A DNA stretch of 62,708 nt, from NCBI GenBank assembly GCA_949289155.1, contig CASEMX010000011.1, positions 1-62,708 on the forward strand. The letters are read 5' to 3'. The position numbers were made by a program, and so were the translations under genes. Under the pieces are notes generated by a model, which made no database searches, was not told the origin of the DNA, and saw only the letters and a program-made list of their open reading frames with translations. The stretch comes from an uncultured Parabacteroides sp. (GTDB lineage Bacteria; Bacteroidota; Bacteroidia; Bacteroidales; Tannerellaceae). Shown one piece after another: positions 36,960 through 45,634 of this stretch; positions within the stretch are counted from its first letter, which is position 1; every line of letters begins with the position of its first letter.

Positions 36960-39803
36960 CTAATAGATACGCACCGGACCCTCCAGTCCCAGCTCACGCA
37001 TAGAGTGAGCATAGCGCTTGGCAGTAGGGTTATCCATTAGCGAGTTGGCATAATTCCCCAGCGGAGTAATGACCCGAATCGTAAGGGTATTGCTACCCTC
37101 CTTCAGCTTACCCGCGATATGGAACCTATGCTCACCGTACCAGTTCAGTCCTACCCGTTCACCGTTAACATACAATTCAGTAACCCCCCGTGCCTTCCCG
37201 GCATTCAACACGCTATACCGTTCCGGAGCATCTACATTCCACTCTATCGTATAAGAAACCATCCCCGCGAAGCTCCGAAACCATGGGAACGGTAAGGAAT
37301 TAAAGTCCTGCAACCGCTCCATTTCAAACTCCTTCACCGAACCATCGTAGTGTGAAGCCTTGACTTTCCATATACCGGCTATCGTGGTTGTACTATCCGG
37401 CTCACCCTCCCATGCAGAATAAGGCTCACCTCCTTTGTCCGTATCGAATACGATGAACTTTGCCTCTGCCGGGCTGAAAGAGAGCTCCAATCCGTTCCCC
37501 TTCTTAGGGAGCAAATAGCGTTCGCCCGTCTCCGGAATCCATACCCATGCCTGTTTCTTCATCAGTTCGGCAGGGAATTCCAAGCAAACCGTTCTGCCCT
37601 CCAACCGACTGAAGTTCGTAACGAAGAATATATCCCGCTTGCCGGATTTATAATAGTTATAGAACATCCACTTTGTCGGCTTGTCGATTTTCACATAAGG
37701 CGTCAGTTGCAAATCCTGCTGCACCTGCTGATACCATGCCGTCTGATTTCCTGCGATAGGTGCATCTATCCGTATGAACCGCTCCGGATAATCCGCTTGG
37801 ATACGGGAGATGATTTGCTTTACTTCAGCTGATTTCTCTTTATAATCCACGTAGCCCGCGCTTTGATAGGGAACCTTCCCGATACAAACGATGCGCCCGC
37901 CTGCAGCGACGAACTTCTCCAGCATCTCTGCCGTCTGCGGGTCCAGACTCTCCACCTCCATCAGCAGCAGTGTCTTATAGGAACGGGGACCAAAGCGGAG
38001 TTCGCCTCCTTTCACTGTTGCCTGCTGGATGATATGCTCACTGACATAATCGCATCCGTTGCCATTCTGGTGCAGATTCTGCCACAGGTCATGCGCATAG
38101 GCTGGATATACATTGGCAGGGAACGGGTCGCGCTGCTGGCCGAGTACCGACCACATATCCTCCAGCGGCGGGAGAATCGCGATATCCGCTTGAGGAATAC
38201 TATTCTGAAGCACGGCAGAGACGCGCGCCTTATAGTCCATCCAATATTTATAGTAGGGCCACATCGTATTCTTCTCGCTGAAATACTCGCCGAACTTAAT
38301 CCATCCGGGGAAGGGAGCCTCTTTCGGACTATAATTGAAGCCATGCAGGATGGAATGGTTCACGCCGGAGATATTGCTCATGTCGCCCGCTATCTTGATT
38401 TCCTCCAATGTCGATTGGAATATCTCGCCCGTATTGGTAATTTCCTCGCAGCTCACCCGCCCGTTCCCGGCAAGCAATGAGCCGGACGCGACAAATTTGT
38501 TGCTCATCGAGAAGGAATGCCCGCGGAAGATGTCATTATCCGGGAAGTCGGTCCCCAATCCGTCGCGGAACCACGTCTCGCACTCCGGAATGTCGATATA
38601 CATCGCCGATTCCAACGGATGAAGCGCCCTTCCGTAGGCTTGGACACGCGACTTCACGCCATTCTCCTGACACCATTTATTATAAGTATCGATGAAATTC
38701 TCTTGGAAGAGCCGTATCTGAAAACGTTCGAAGTCGTTGCGAACCCGCTGGACCACCTCCTTCGTGACCGACTCGGAAAATTCGCAACCGTAATCCTCCG
38801 GCAAGGGGTCGCCCATGTGCCCCACTTTTCGGATGACATACGGCAGATAGGGCAGCAGCGAATAGCCATAGTATGCCTCCCACTCCGCCAGCAGCTCGTC
38901 GCTCCAGTTGGCTCCCTCCAGTTCGAAGCTATCCACGAACGTGGCACGGATTTTCCCCTTCATCTGCGGACTGTTGAACTGCAGCTTGTCCGACAGCCGG
39001 TCGATATACGCCTGCACCGCCGCCTTGTCAAAATGGTTCAGCACCGGTCCGCAGGCTCCGGGTGCGCCCTCGATGACATTCATATATCCCGTCATCTTCA
39101 CAAAGAAATAGGCAACATACTGCCCGGCAGGCACGTCGAAGGAAATCTGCTCCTCCCCTACCAAATTATCATAGTTCACGCCCTCCGTAAACTGCTCCAC
39201 CTTCGCCGGCATCAGGCGGATATAGACCAACTCCTTCAGCGGATGGTCATTTTTCGACATAATCGGCGGATTCACCCGGTCCAACAGCTCCTGTTTATCG
39301 ATTGAAAAATGTTTCCCCGCCGAGCCTCCGTCAATCTTGACCGTCTCGACCGTCAGCATCTGCAGCTGCTGTTCGCGCGGCAGGAACTCCCCGCCAAAGG
39401 GCCAGCCCGAGCCGGCTATCATGTCGCACACCATCCCCCGCTCCCGGCAGCCCTCCGCCGCCAAGCGGACCATCTCCGCCCATTCGTCCGAAAGGTAGGG
39501 CTTTATCCGATACCCCAGACTGTCCGCCTCGCCGGGAAAACCGATGGAATTAATCTCCACGCCCCCGATTCCGATACTCTTCATCAGGTCCAGTTCGCGC
39601 AGAATCTCTTTCCCATCCACCCGCAGGCCATTCCACCACCAGCGCACAAACGGGCGATACTCCGCTCCCGGATTCCGGAACGTCTCATACAAATTATCCG
39701 ATTCGATGGCAATCTTCGACCGCGTCGGCAGTTTTTCGGCGTTTCCTAACGTCCCGAAAACCGACACCGCCAGTGCCGTCAGCATTACTCTATTCCATTT
39801 CAT
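36960..39803 (-). CDS. GH106-like glycoside hydrolase (alpha-L-rhamnosidase type)
   Basis: The 947-residue exported protein (signal near TLGNA) begins with FRNPGAEYRPFVRWWWNGLRVDGKEILRELDLMKSIGIGGVEI, the start typical of the Glyco_hydro_106 family. FVDSFELEGANWSDELLAEW and ESAMYIDIPECETW contain candidate catalytic acidic residues. A C-terminal jelly-roll (EWNVDAPERYSVLNAGKARGVTELYVNGERVG) resembles GH2-type sugar-binding modules. It likely removes rhamnose from plant pectin or glycans. It lies downstream of a 12-copy palindromic array and GH92, on the same strand. Confidence 0.85.
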   Translation of the reverse strand: MKWNRVMLTALAVSVFGTLGNAEKLPTRSKIAIESDNLYETFRNPGAEYRPFVRWWWNGLRVDGKEILRELDLMKSIGIGGVEINSIGFPGEADSLGYRIKPYLSDEWAEMVRLAAEGCRERGMVCDMIAGSGWPFGGEFLPREQQLQMLTVETVKIDGGSAGKHFSIDKQELLDRVNPPIMSKNDHPLKELVYIRLMPAKVEQFTEGVNYDNLVGEEQISFDVPAGQYVAYFFVKMTGYMNVIEGAPGACGPVLNHFDKAAVQAYIDRLSDKLQFNSPQMKGKIRATFVDSFELEGANWSDELLAEWEAYYGYSLLPYLPYVIRKVGHMGDPLPEDYGCEFSESVTKEVVQRVRNDFERFQIRLFQENFIDTYNKWCQENGVKSRVQAYGRALHPLESAMYIDIPECETWFRDGLGTDFPDNDIFRGHSFSMSNKFVASGSLLAGNGRVSCEEITNTGEIFQSTLEEIKIAGDMSNISGVNHSILHGFNYSPKEAPFPGWIKFGEYFSEKNTMWPYYKYWMDYKARVSAVLQNSIPQADIAILPPLEDMWSVLGQQRDPFPANVYPAYAHDLWQNLHQNGNGCDYVSEHIIQQATVKGGELRFGPRSYKTLLLMEVESLDPQTAEMLEKFVAAGGRIVCIGKVPYQSAGYVDYKEKSAEVKQIISRIQADYPERFIRIDAPIAGNQTAWYQQVQQDLQLTPYVKIDKPTKWMFYNYYKSGKRDIFFVTNFSRLEGRTVCLEFPAELMKKQAWVWIPETGERYLLPKKGNGLELSFSPAEAKFIVFDTDKGGEPYSAWEGEPDSTTTIAGIWKVKASHYDGSVKEFEMERLQDFNSLPFPWFRSFAGMVSYTIEWNVDAPERYSVLNAGKARGVTELYVNGERVGLNWYGEHRFHIAGKLKEGSNTLTIRVITPLGNYANSLMDNPTAKRYAHSMRELGLEGPVRIY

Positions 39804-39860
39804 GACATACTTATTTTAATACGTGTTTCTATTTTGTCGGTAAATAAATCGATTTTCCAG

Positions 39861-39868
39861 CAAAGATA
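39861..39868 (-). promoter_or_regulatory. -7 element for the GH106-like gene
   Basis: TATCTTTG on the minus strand lies about 58 bases upstream of the ATG. TTTG at 39887-39884 gives only a 15-bp gap, so the -33 element is uncertain. Confidence 0.5.
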
Positions 39869-39907
39869 ACCTTTTCTTTTTGACAAAAGATATATGCTTT
39901 TTGATAG

Positions 39908-40378
39908 TTCCGAGTCACTCAGAAGCTATGTTCGCCAAAAATTACCCCTTCTGAGTCACTCAGAAGCTATGCCACCCCAAAAACACTCCTTCTGAGTCAC
40001 TCAGAAGCTATGTCCGGCAAAAATTACTCCTTCCGAGCCACTCAGAAGCTATGTATTTTAAAAACTACCCCCTTCTGAGTGACTCAAAAGGCATGATTTT
40101 TAAAAGGTACTCTTTCTGAGTCACTCAGAAAGAGAAAAATTTAAAAACTACTCGTTTCGAGTGACTCAGAAGTGTCGAATTTTAAAAACCACCCTTTCCG
40201 AGTGACTCGGAGACACAAAATTTTAAAAACCATAGCTTCTGAGTGACTCAGAAGCATTTCCTTTTGAAAACCCTGCCTTCTGAGTGACTCGGAAGCATTT
40301 CCTTTTGAAAACCCTGCCTTCTGAGTGACTCAGAAGCACCCCTTTTCAAAAACCATCCCTTCTGAGTGACTCGGAAGG
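39908..40378. repeat. Twelve-copy palindromic array with 41-bp step
   Basis: A 19-bp palindrome CTTCTGAGTSACTCAGAAG recurs with centres at 39916, 39957, 39998, 40039, 40081, 40122, 40163, 40204, 40245, 40286, 40327 and 40368. All steps are 41 except one of 42. Copies 1-4 and 6 have C at the centre, the others G. Spacers of about 22 bases vary but keep a TTTAAAAAC/TTGAAAAC core. Some variants are paired (TTTCTGAG/CTCAGAAA in copy 6, CCGAG/CTCGG in copy 8). No cas genes are nearby and the spacers are related to each other, so this is not a CRISPR array. The stretch 39804-40470 holds no gene. Confidence 0.9.
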
Positions 40379-40470
40379 CCAATTATTCTGCCGGCGGCAA
40401 AAAAAAATGCGAGCTGACAGATTCACATCTCCCAACTCGCCACGCTTAAATCTAACTAAAAACAAATATA

Positions 40471-42774
40471 TTATTTCTTCTCGTTCGAGAATGAATAAGG
40501 CGCATCGTCCGGCTGCGTGCCGCGCTGCTTGTTCGGTGTGTTACCCATCTCGATATCCAACACGCCACCCTTCATCATCTCGTTATGGTCCAAATAGTTT
40601 TTCGTATATTCCTCGCCGTTGACCTTCATCGATTCGATATAAATATTCTCATCGCTGTTGGCAGGCGCATTTATTACCAAGCTCTTGCCGTTCTCGAAAT
40701 GAAGGATAGCCTTCTTGAACAACGGAGCGCCCAATACATACTGCGTCGAACCCGGGCAAACGGGATAGAATCCCAAAGCAGAGAATACATACCAAGCCGA
40801 AGTCTGGCCGTTATCCTCATCACCGCAATAACCGTCCGGCGTCGGCGTGTACATACGGTCCATCACCTGACGCAACCAATATTGCGCCTTCCACGGCTCA
40901 CCGGCATAATTATAAAGGTAAATCATGTGCTGGATAGGCTGGTTGCCGTGCGCATAGTTACCCATATTCATCACCGTCATCTCGCGGATTTCGTGGATGA
41001 CCTGTCCGTAGTAACTGTCATCGAAAATCGGCGGAACTGCGAAGACAGAATCCAGCATCTGGACAAACTCAGCCTTGCCGCCCATCAGATTAATCAATCC
41101 CTGCGGGTCGTGGAAGACAGACCAAGAGTAATGCCAGCTATTGCCTTCGGTAAAGGCATCGCCCCACTTCAACGGCGAGAACGGAGACTGGAACTTGCCG
41201 TCTTTGTTCTTTCCGCGCATCAGCTTGCTCTCCGGGTCATAAAGGTTCTTATAGTTCATCGCCCGTTTAGCAAAGAGGTCGATTTCACTCTTCGGACGTT
41301 TCAATTCCTTAGCCAACTGATACAAGCACCAGTCGTCGTACGCATATTCCAACGTGCGGGCAGCGTTCTCATTAATCTTTACGTCATAAGGGACATATCC
41401 CAATTCATTATAATACTGGTAACCCAAACGACCGGAAGAAGAGACCGTAGGATGAACGCCATTCACGGAAGCCATCAAACCTTTCCACAAGGTCTCGGTG
41501 TCGTCCACTTTCACGCCTTTCAGATAAGCATCAGCCAAAACCGAAGCGGTATTGTTTCCGACCATGCAACCACGATGGCCCGGACTTGACCATTCCGGAT
41601 AGAAGCCACTCTCCCGATAAGCGTTCAAGAAACTCTCCTGCATCTCCTTGTTGATAGAAGGATACATCATATTCAAGAAGGGGAACAGACAACGGAAGGT
41701 ATCCCATACGCCCGTACCGGTATAATAATACCCCGGCAGCACTTCGCCTGTGGTCGGGCTGTAATGCATTACCTTGCCATCCTTGTCGATTTCATAAAAC
41801 TTATGCGGGAATAACAACGAACGGTACATGCAAGAATAGAACACACGGTACTGGTCCAAGTTGCCGCCGTCCACTTCGATGCGTCCCAGCAAATCGTTCC
41901 ATGCCTTCTTGCCGTCAGCCTTTACCTTATCGAAGCTGTCGTTGCCTAACTCCTTCATGTTCAATTCAGCCTGCTCGAAGCTGATAAACGAAGAAGCCAC
42001 CTTAGCATGAACCAATTCGCCCTTCTTGGTCTTGAAGCCGATGATAGCACCGGCATGGTCAGCCTCCTGCTCCAGTTTGCCTTCCGTCACTGTGCCATCA
42101 GCTACTGTAGCCTGATAAGTAAAGGGCTTATCGAACTCAACAACAAAATAGTTCTTGAATCCTTCGGGTACGCCGCCGCTATTCTTCGTCGTATAACCGA
42201 TAATCTTGTTCTCTTCCGGAACGACCTTTACGTACGAACCCTTGTCGAATGGGTCCACTACGACATACGAATGCTCATTCTCCGGGAAAGTAAAGCGGAA
42301 CATCGCAGCGCGCTCTGTCGGAGTCAGCTCCGTTACGATATCATACTCTGCCAAATATACCTTATAATAATAAGGCTTCGATATTTCCCCTTTGTGAGAG
42401 AACCAGCTGGCACGCTTCTGCATATCGAACTCCGGTTTGCCGACCATCGGCATAATCGCAAACTGCCCGAAGTCATTAATCCACGGACTTGGCTGATGCG
42501 TCTGCTTGAATCCGTTAATCTTTGTCGCAGTATATTGATACTGCCATCCATCCCCCAACTTACCCGTCTGCGGAGTCCAGAAATTCATACCCCACGGACG
42601 TGCTGTCGCCGGATAAGTGTTTCCCGTTGATAACTCAAAGGTAGATTCAGAACCCATCAAAGGATTCACATACTCTACCGGGTCAAAAGTTTCTGTTGCC
42701 TGTACAATCGAAGGCTGCCCCATCCACATCAGGGAAGCGGCCAACGCCACAGTCCATACATTCTTCTTTTTCAT
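40471..42774 (-). CDS. GH92 family alpha-mannosidase
   Basis: The 767-residue exported protein (signal near IVQATE) is a GH92 exo-alpha-mannosidase, Ca2+-dependent enzymes that trim N-glycan or yeast mannans. It begins with VEYVNPLMGSESTFELSTGNTYPATARPWGMNFW (family start motif). It also has GTGVWDTFRCLFPFLNMMYP, GCMVGNNTASVLADAYLKG, and the active-site block GNEPIQHMIYLYNYAG-like (here GNQPIQHMIYLYNYAG) followed by YCGDEDNGQTSAWYVFSALGFYPVCPG. It follows the M28 peptidase by 30 bases, so both are probably one operon for glycoprotein breakdown. Confidence 0.93.
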   Translation of the reverse strand: MKKKNVWTVALAASLMWMGQPSIVQATETFDPVEYVNPLMGSESTFELSTGNTYPATARPWGMNFWTPQTGKLGDGWQYQYTATKINGFKQTHQPSPWINDFGQFAIMPMVGKPEFDMQKRASWFSHKGEISKPYYYKVYLAEYDIVTELTPTERAAMFRFTFPENEHSYVVVDPFDKGSYVKVVPEENKIIGYTTKNSGGVPEGFKNYFVVEFDKPFTYQATVADGTVTEGKLEQEADHAGAIIGFKTKKGELVHAKVASSFISFEQAELNMKELGNDSFDKVKADGKKAWNDLLGRIEVDGGNLDQYRVFYSCMYRSLLFPHKFYEIDKDGKVMHYSPTTGEVLPGYYYTGTGVWDTFRCLFPFLNMMYPSINKEMQESFLNAYRESGFYPEWSSPGHRGCMVGNNTASVLADAYLKGVKVDDTETLWKGLMASVNGVHPTVSSSGRLGYQYYNELGYVPYDVKINENAARTLEYAYDDWCLYQLAKELKRPKSEIDLFAKRAMNYKNLYDPESKLMRGKNKDGKFQSPFSPLKWGDAFTEGNSWHYSWSVFHDPQGLINLMGGKAEFVQMLDSVFAVPPIFDDSYYGQVIHEIREMTVMNMGNYAHGNQPIQHMIYLYNYAGEPWKAQYWLRQVMDRMYTPTPDGYCGDEDNGQTSAWYVFSALGFYPVCPGSTQYVLGAPLFKKAILHFENGKSLVINAPANSDENIYIESMKVNGEEYTKNYLDHNEMMKGGVLDIEMGNTPNKQRGTQPDDAPYSFSNEKK

Positions 42775-42804
42775 GATACGTTTTTAACTATTGAAATTAA
42801 TACT

Positions 42805-43809
42805 CTAAAAATTCTCTTCGTTAGCCATATTCCACATATTCAGGAACGAGGCTTTTGTGATATCGACGACCTTTTCCCAATTAATCTTGTCGGCATGGTC
42901 GCCCGGCTGATGATAATCGGGATGCGCGTCAGTATGATACCAAATAATCGGAATATTCAATTTAGCGAATGTGCCATTGTCACTGCCGCCTATAGGTTTA
43001 TCCCACGCACGATAGTTGGGTTTCAACTTCAGACCGTACTCTTTGATATCCTCCTTCAGCCATTGTTCGAAAACAGGATGCGCTTCGGTATAGAAATAAA
43101 CGACATGCTGCGGATTCGACTCGTCATTATTCCGGCCAATCATATCAAAATTCAGATAGCCTTTTACCTTATCGATATCTGCAAAGGTTTGCGCAAAAGC
43201 TCTCGAACCGAGCAGCCCCTTCTCTTCGCCATCCCAGAAAGCAAATATTACAGTACGTTCCGGTTGCTGGCCGGTTGCCAAAAATGCACGGGCGATTTGA
43301 AGAACGGCTGAGACACCGGAGGCATTATCATCCGCCCCATTATAGATTTGGTCACCATCCAACATAGGGTCATAGCCTATATGGTCATAATGTGCGCCGA
43401 CAATTACATATTCATCCGTTCTTTTCCCCGGAATAACCGCTAAAATATTATTTAAATCCAATTTTTGGTGGACTTTATCCTTTAATTTCGCAATCGAATC
43501 AGGTTCGACCTGCCAACGCTGGTTCTTGATTTGACGTTCGGCATGATAAACTTCAAAAGGATGGTAATAGGATGCTCCAAGCGGCTGAATCCCTAATGAT
43601 TTCAACACCGATACAATATAATGCCCCGCAATCCGTCCGCCGGGGAATCCGGCTTCACGACCCATCAGTTCATCACTTGCTAAAAATTCGATATGAGCTT
43701 CGGCGGTTTGTCTGTTGATTGACTCCACTCCTTTCTTCTCTGGAGAAGAGGCCAATAAGGAAGAGGCAGTCAAAAGAGATAGTGTACATAAAATAGCTTT
43801 TCGATTCAT
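42805..43809 (-). CDS. M28 family zinc aminopeptidase, exported
   Basis: The 334-residue protein has a signal peptide (SSLLASS) and the M28 di-zinc site: AHYDHIG (His), NGADDNASG (bridging Asp), FWDGEEKGLLGS (catalytic Glu and Glu ligand), YLNFDMIGR (Asp) and YHTDAHPDYHQPGD (His). It would release N-terminal residues from peptides in the periplasm. It is the first gene of a unit with GH92. TAGCTTTG on the minus strand at 43846-43839 is its probable -7 box. Confidence 0.93.
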   Translation of the reverse strand: MNRKAILCTLSLLTASSLLASSPEKKGVESINRQTAEAHIEFLASDELMGREAGFPGGRIAGHYIVSVLKSLGIQPLGASYYHPFEVYHAERQIKNQRWQVEPDSIAKLKDKVHQKLDLNNILAVIPGKRTDEYVIVGAHYDHIGYDPMLDGDQIYNGADDNASGVSAVLQIARAFLATGQQPERTVIFAFWDGEEKGLLGSRAFAQTFADIDKVKGYLNFDMIGRNNDESNPQHVVYFYTEAHPVFEQWLKEDIKEYGLKLKPNYRAWDKPIGGSDNGTFAKLNIPIIWYHTDAHPDYHQPGDHADKINWEKVVDITKASFLNMWNMANEENF

Positions 43810-43838
43810 ATTATTTGTATTTATTGTTAATCCCGTTA

Positions 43839-43846
43839 CAAAGCTA
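43839..43846 (-). promoter_or_regulatory. -7 element for the M28-GH92 unit
   Basis: TAGCTTTG on the minus strand, 30 bases upstream of the ATG. The -33 element is not clear. Confidence 0.5.
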
Positions 43847-44018
43847 TAAAAAATAACCGGATTTCATTCATTTGCATAAAAAAAGGTCCTTTCTTTCTGC
43901 AAATTCTTTTCTGCATCAGAAAGTCCCACCGCTTTATATCCCTTACCAACCCAAGGGTGGCAAGAGATTTCATCCAACATCTTTTTGCTTCAATAAAGGC
44001 ATTACGCCTCACAAATCA

Positions 44019-44177
44019 TTAATTAGCTGCTACCGTCATATTCAAAGAATGTTCCAAACGGCGAATTTCAGCATTCAACATTTGGCATTTCAACCCATTC
44101 TTCATCGACTGATAACGTGCTACCTGATAGCGTAACAATGCTATCGCTTTCATTACTTTGTCATCTTTTTCTATCAT
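44019..44177 (-). CDS. Small 52-aa coiled-coil-like protein
   Basis: This ATG-to-TAA frame on the minus strand encodes 52 residues rich in Lys, Arg, Gln and Leu (VMKAIALLRYQVARYQSM, LNAEIRRLEHSLNM), which looks like a helical protein. Upstream on the same strand are TATCTTTG (44269-44262) and a leader hairpin (GCCTCaagcGAGAGGC). The overlapping plus-strand frame at 43872-44135 has a less protein-like composition. I do not recognise the family. The rest of the 43.8-44.4 kb stretch shows no clear gene. Confidence 0.6.
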   Translation of the reverse strand: MIEKDDKVMKAIALLRYQVARYQSMKNGLKCQMLNAEIRRLEHSLNMTVAAN

Positions 44178-44261
44178 AACATTTTGGTTTTATGCCTCTC
44201 GCTTGAGGCTGGTTAATACTATTATATGATTTAATACAATCTTTCTGCCTTAATCACGCTG

Positions 44262-44269
44262 CAAAGATA
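44262..44269 (-). promoter_or_regulatory. -7 element for the 52-aa gene
   Basis: TATCTTTG followed by GCAGCG on the minus strand is a typical Bacteroidales -7 context. No -33 TTTG at 19-21 bp. Confidence 0.45.
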
Positions 44270-44413
44270 CCACTTTTTCTCAAATATATGCTCTACAACA
44301 TATAAAATAATTTCCTTTTTAGTTTTTTTCAATTATAGATAATTCTTATTTAGTAAAAAAGCACATATCGAAAAGTGCGAATCTCCCGATTTCCGACATG
44401 TGCTTTCTTGTTT

Positions 44414-45097
44414 TTATTCCAATGTGCCATTCTGTGCATCCTGAATCATTTGCTCATTCGGCAAAATCAGAATTTCCACACGGCGATTTAAGGCGCGGCC
44501 TTCCTCTGTCGTGTTATCAGCAATCGGTTCATGCACCCCTTTGCCCTCATACGACATACGTTTGCTACTTACGCCTTGGTCCACCATCAAATAATCGAAT
44601 ACACTTTTAGCCCGTTTCTCCGAAAGAGTTTGATTATAATCTACACTTCCTGTATTATCCGTATGACCGATAATTTTAATATCCGTATCCGGATTCTGAT
44701 TCAAACTCTCCGCTAACCCACGTAATGCACTTTTCGACGCATCGCTCAACGTACTTGAATTGGTTGCGAACAAAATACCGGAATCAAATGTTACTTTTAG
44801 CGCTTCCCCGTTATTGATTGTCTCGACAGTCGTCTCCTCCGGCAATGTAGCCTCCAATTCTTTCTTCTGTTTATCCATCTTTTTCCCGATTAATGCACCT
44901 GCCGTACCGCCTACTGCAGCGCCAATCACCGTACCTAATGCCGTATTACCTGCCAGAGCTCCAACGCCGGCTCCTACAGCTGCACCGCCGCCTACACCAA
45001 TAGCAGCACCTTTCTGTGTATTATTCCACGTGCCACAGCTTGAAAAAATCAATGTAGCTGACAACAGCACCGCCGGAATTGCTTTTGTATTCTTCAT
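44414..45097 (-). CDS. OmpA family lipoprotein with glycine-zipper
   Basis: The 227-residue protein has a lipobox (IFSSC). A Gly/Ala-rich zipper follows at about 30-70 (GAAIGVGGGAAVGAGVGALAG), and an OmpA C-terminal peptidoglycan-binding domain at about 100-220 (FATNSSTLSDASKSALRGLAESL, IIGHTDNTGSVDYNQTLSEKRAKSV, NRRVEILI). It likely anchors the outer membrane to peptidoglycan. A strong AAGGAGG site precedes the ATG. It is 18 bases after the 108-aa gene, in one unit. Confidence 0.93.
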   Translation of the reverse strand: MKNTKAIPAVLLSATLIFSSCGTWNNTQKGAAIGVGGGAAVGAGVGALAGNTALGTVIGAAVGGTAGALIGKKMDKQKKELEATLPEETTVETINNGEALKVTFDSGILFATNSSTLSDASKSALRGLAESLNQNPDTDIKIIGHTDNTGSVDYNQTLSEKRAKSVFDYLMVDQGVSSKRMSYEGKGVHEPIADNTTEEGRALNRRVEILILPNEQMIQDAQNGTLE

Positions 45098-45115
45098 TTC
45101 AACCTCCTTTTTATA

Positions 45116-45442
45116 TTAGTCAAACATGTGAATAGAATCACAATATTCCATTTCTCCTTGAACGATGAAAGTGACTTCTTCTGCCGTGAATTTTCCAACG
45201 CCATCCCTTTTTGCGTTCTTTATCACGAAATCTACTAATTCATCTTCGTCGATATCTACTTCAGCATCTTCATTCGAATCCTCTTTTAAAAAACCTTTGC
45301 TTTCATAGAACTCGTAAATCAAATCGACAATATAATTGATATCGTCATTGCTGAATTTCCCTTTCATTTCCTGAGGCAAATAATTCTGTATAAACGCTAC
45401 AGATTCGTCCTCGTCATAGATGAAATTTCCTTTTTCGTCCAT
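45116..45442 (-). CDS. Hypothetical acidic 108-aa protein
   Basis: The product is strongly acidic (DEKGNFIYDEDESVAFIQNYLP, EDAEVDIDEDELVDFVI) and predicted helical. It has no signal peptide and no motif I recognise, and looks like a cytoplasmic Bacteroidales-conserved hypothetical protein. It is the first gene of a unit with the OmpA-like lipoprotein. TATCTTTG on the minus strand at 45478-45471 is the likely -7 element. Confidence 0.8.
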   Translation of the reverse strand: MDEKGNFIYDEDESVAFIQNYLPQEMKGKFSNDDINYIVDLIYEFYESKGFLKEDSNEDAEVDIDEDELVDFVIKNAKRDGVGKFTAEEVTFIVQGEMEYCDSIHMFD

Positions 45443-45470
45443 AGCTTTATCGATTTTTGAATTTCTAACA

Positions 45471-45478
45471 CAAAGATA
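45471..45478 (-). promoter_or_regulatory. -7 element for the 108-aa gene / OmpA unit
   Basis: TATCTTTG on the minus strand, about 29 bases upstream of the ATG. Confidence 0.5.
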
Positions 45479-45576
45479 ACATTTAATTCGCCTGCATTGT
45501 TTTGCCTTTTCACGATTTTCTATTGCCTAAAAGAAAAATCGTCTGATTATTACGAAATAATACCGGACAAAAAAAT

Positions 45577-45616
45577 ATAATCCGGAAGCTTTTTGCATCA
45601 CTTCCGGATTATTTTT
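45577..45616 (-). terminator. clpB terminator
   Basis: ATAATCCGGAAG and CTTCCGGATTAT form a 12-bp perfect stem 19 bases after the clpB stop, with T-runs on both sides. Confidence 0.85.
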
Positions 45617-45634
45617 CTCACTCGCCTGAATTTA

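Noticed and set aside
39908-40378. CRISPR array
   Set aside because: The repeat is a degenerate palindrome of 19 bases, spacers of about 22 bases resemble each other, and no cas gene is nearby.
43864-43980. 38-aa minus-strand ORF between the M28 and 52-aa genes
   Set aside because: It has an ATG and a weak purine-rich site, but no recognisable features or clear promoter, so I do not call it.
43872-44135. 87-aa plus-strand ORF
   Set aside because: The composition is not protein-like, and it overlaps a more convincing minus-strand small gene.
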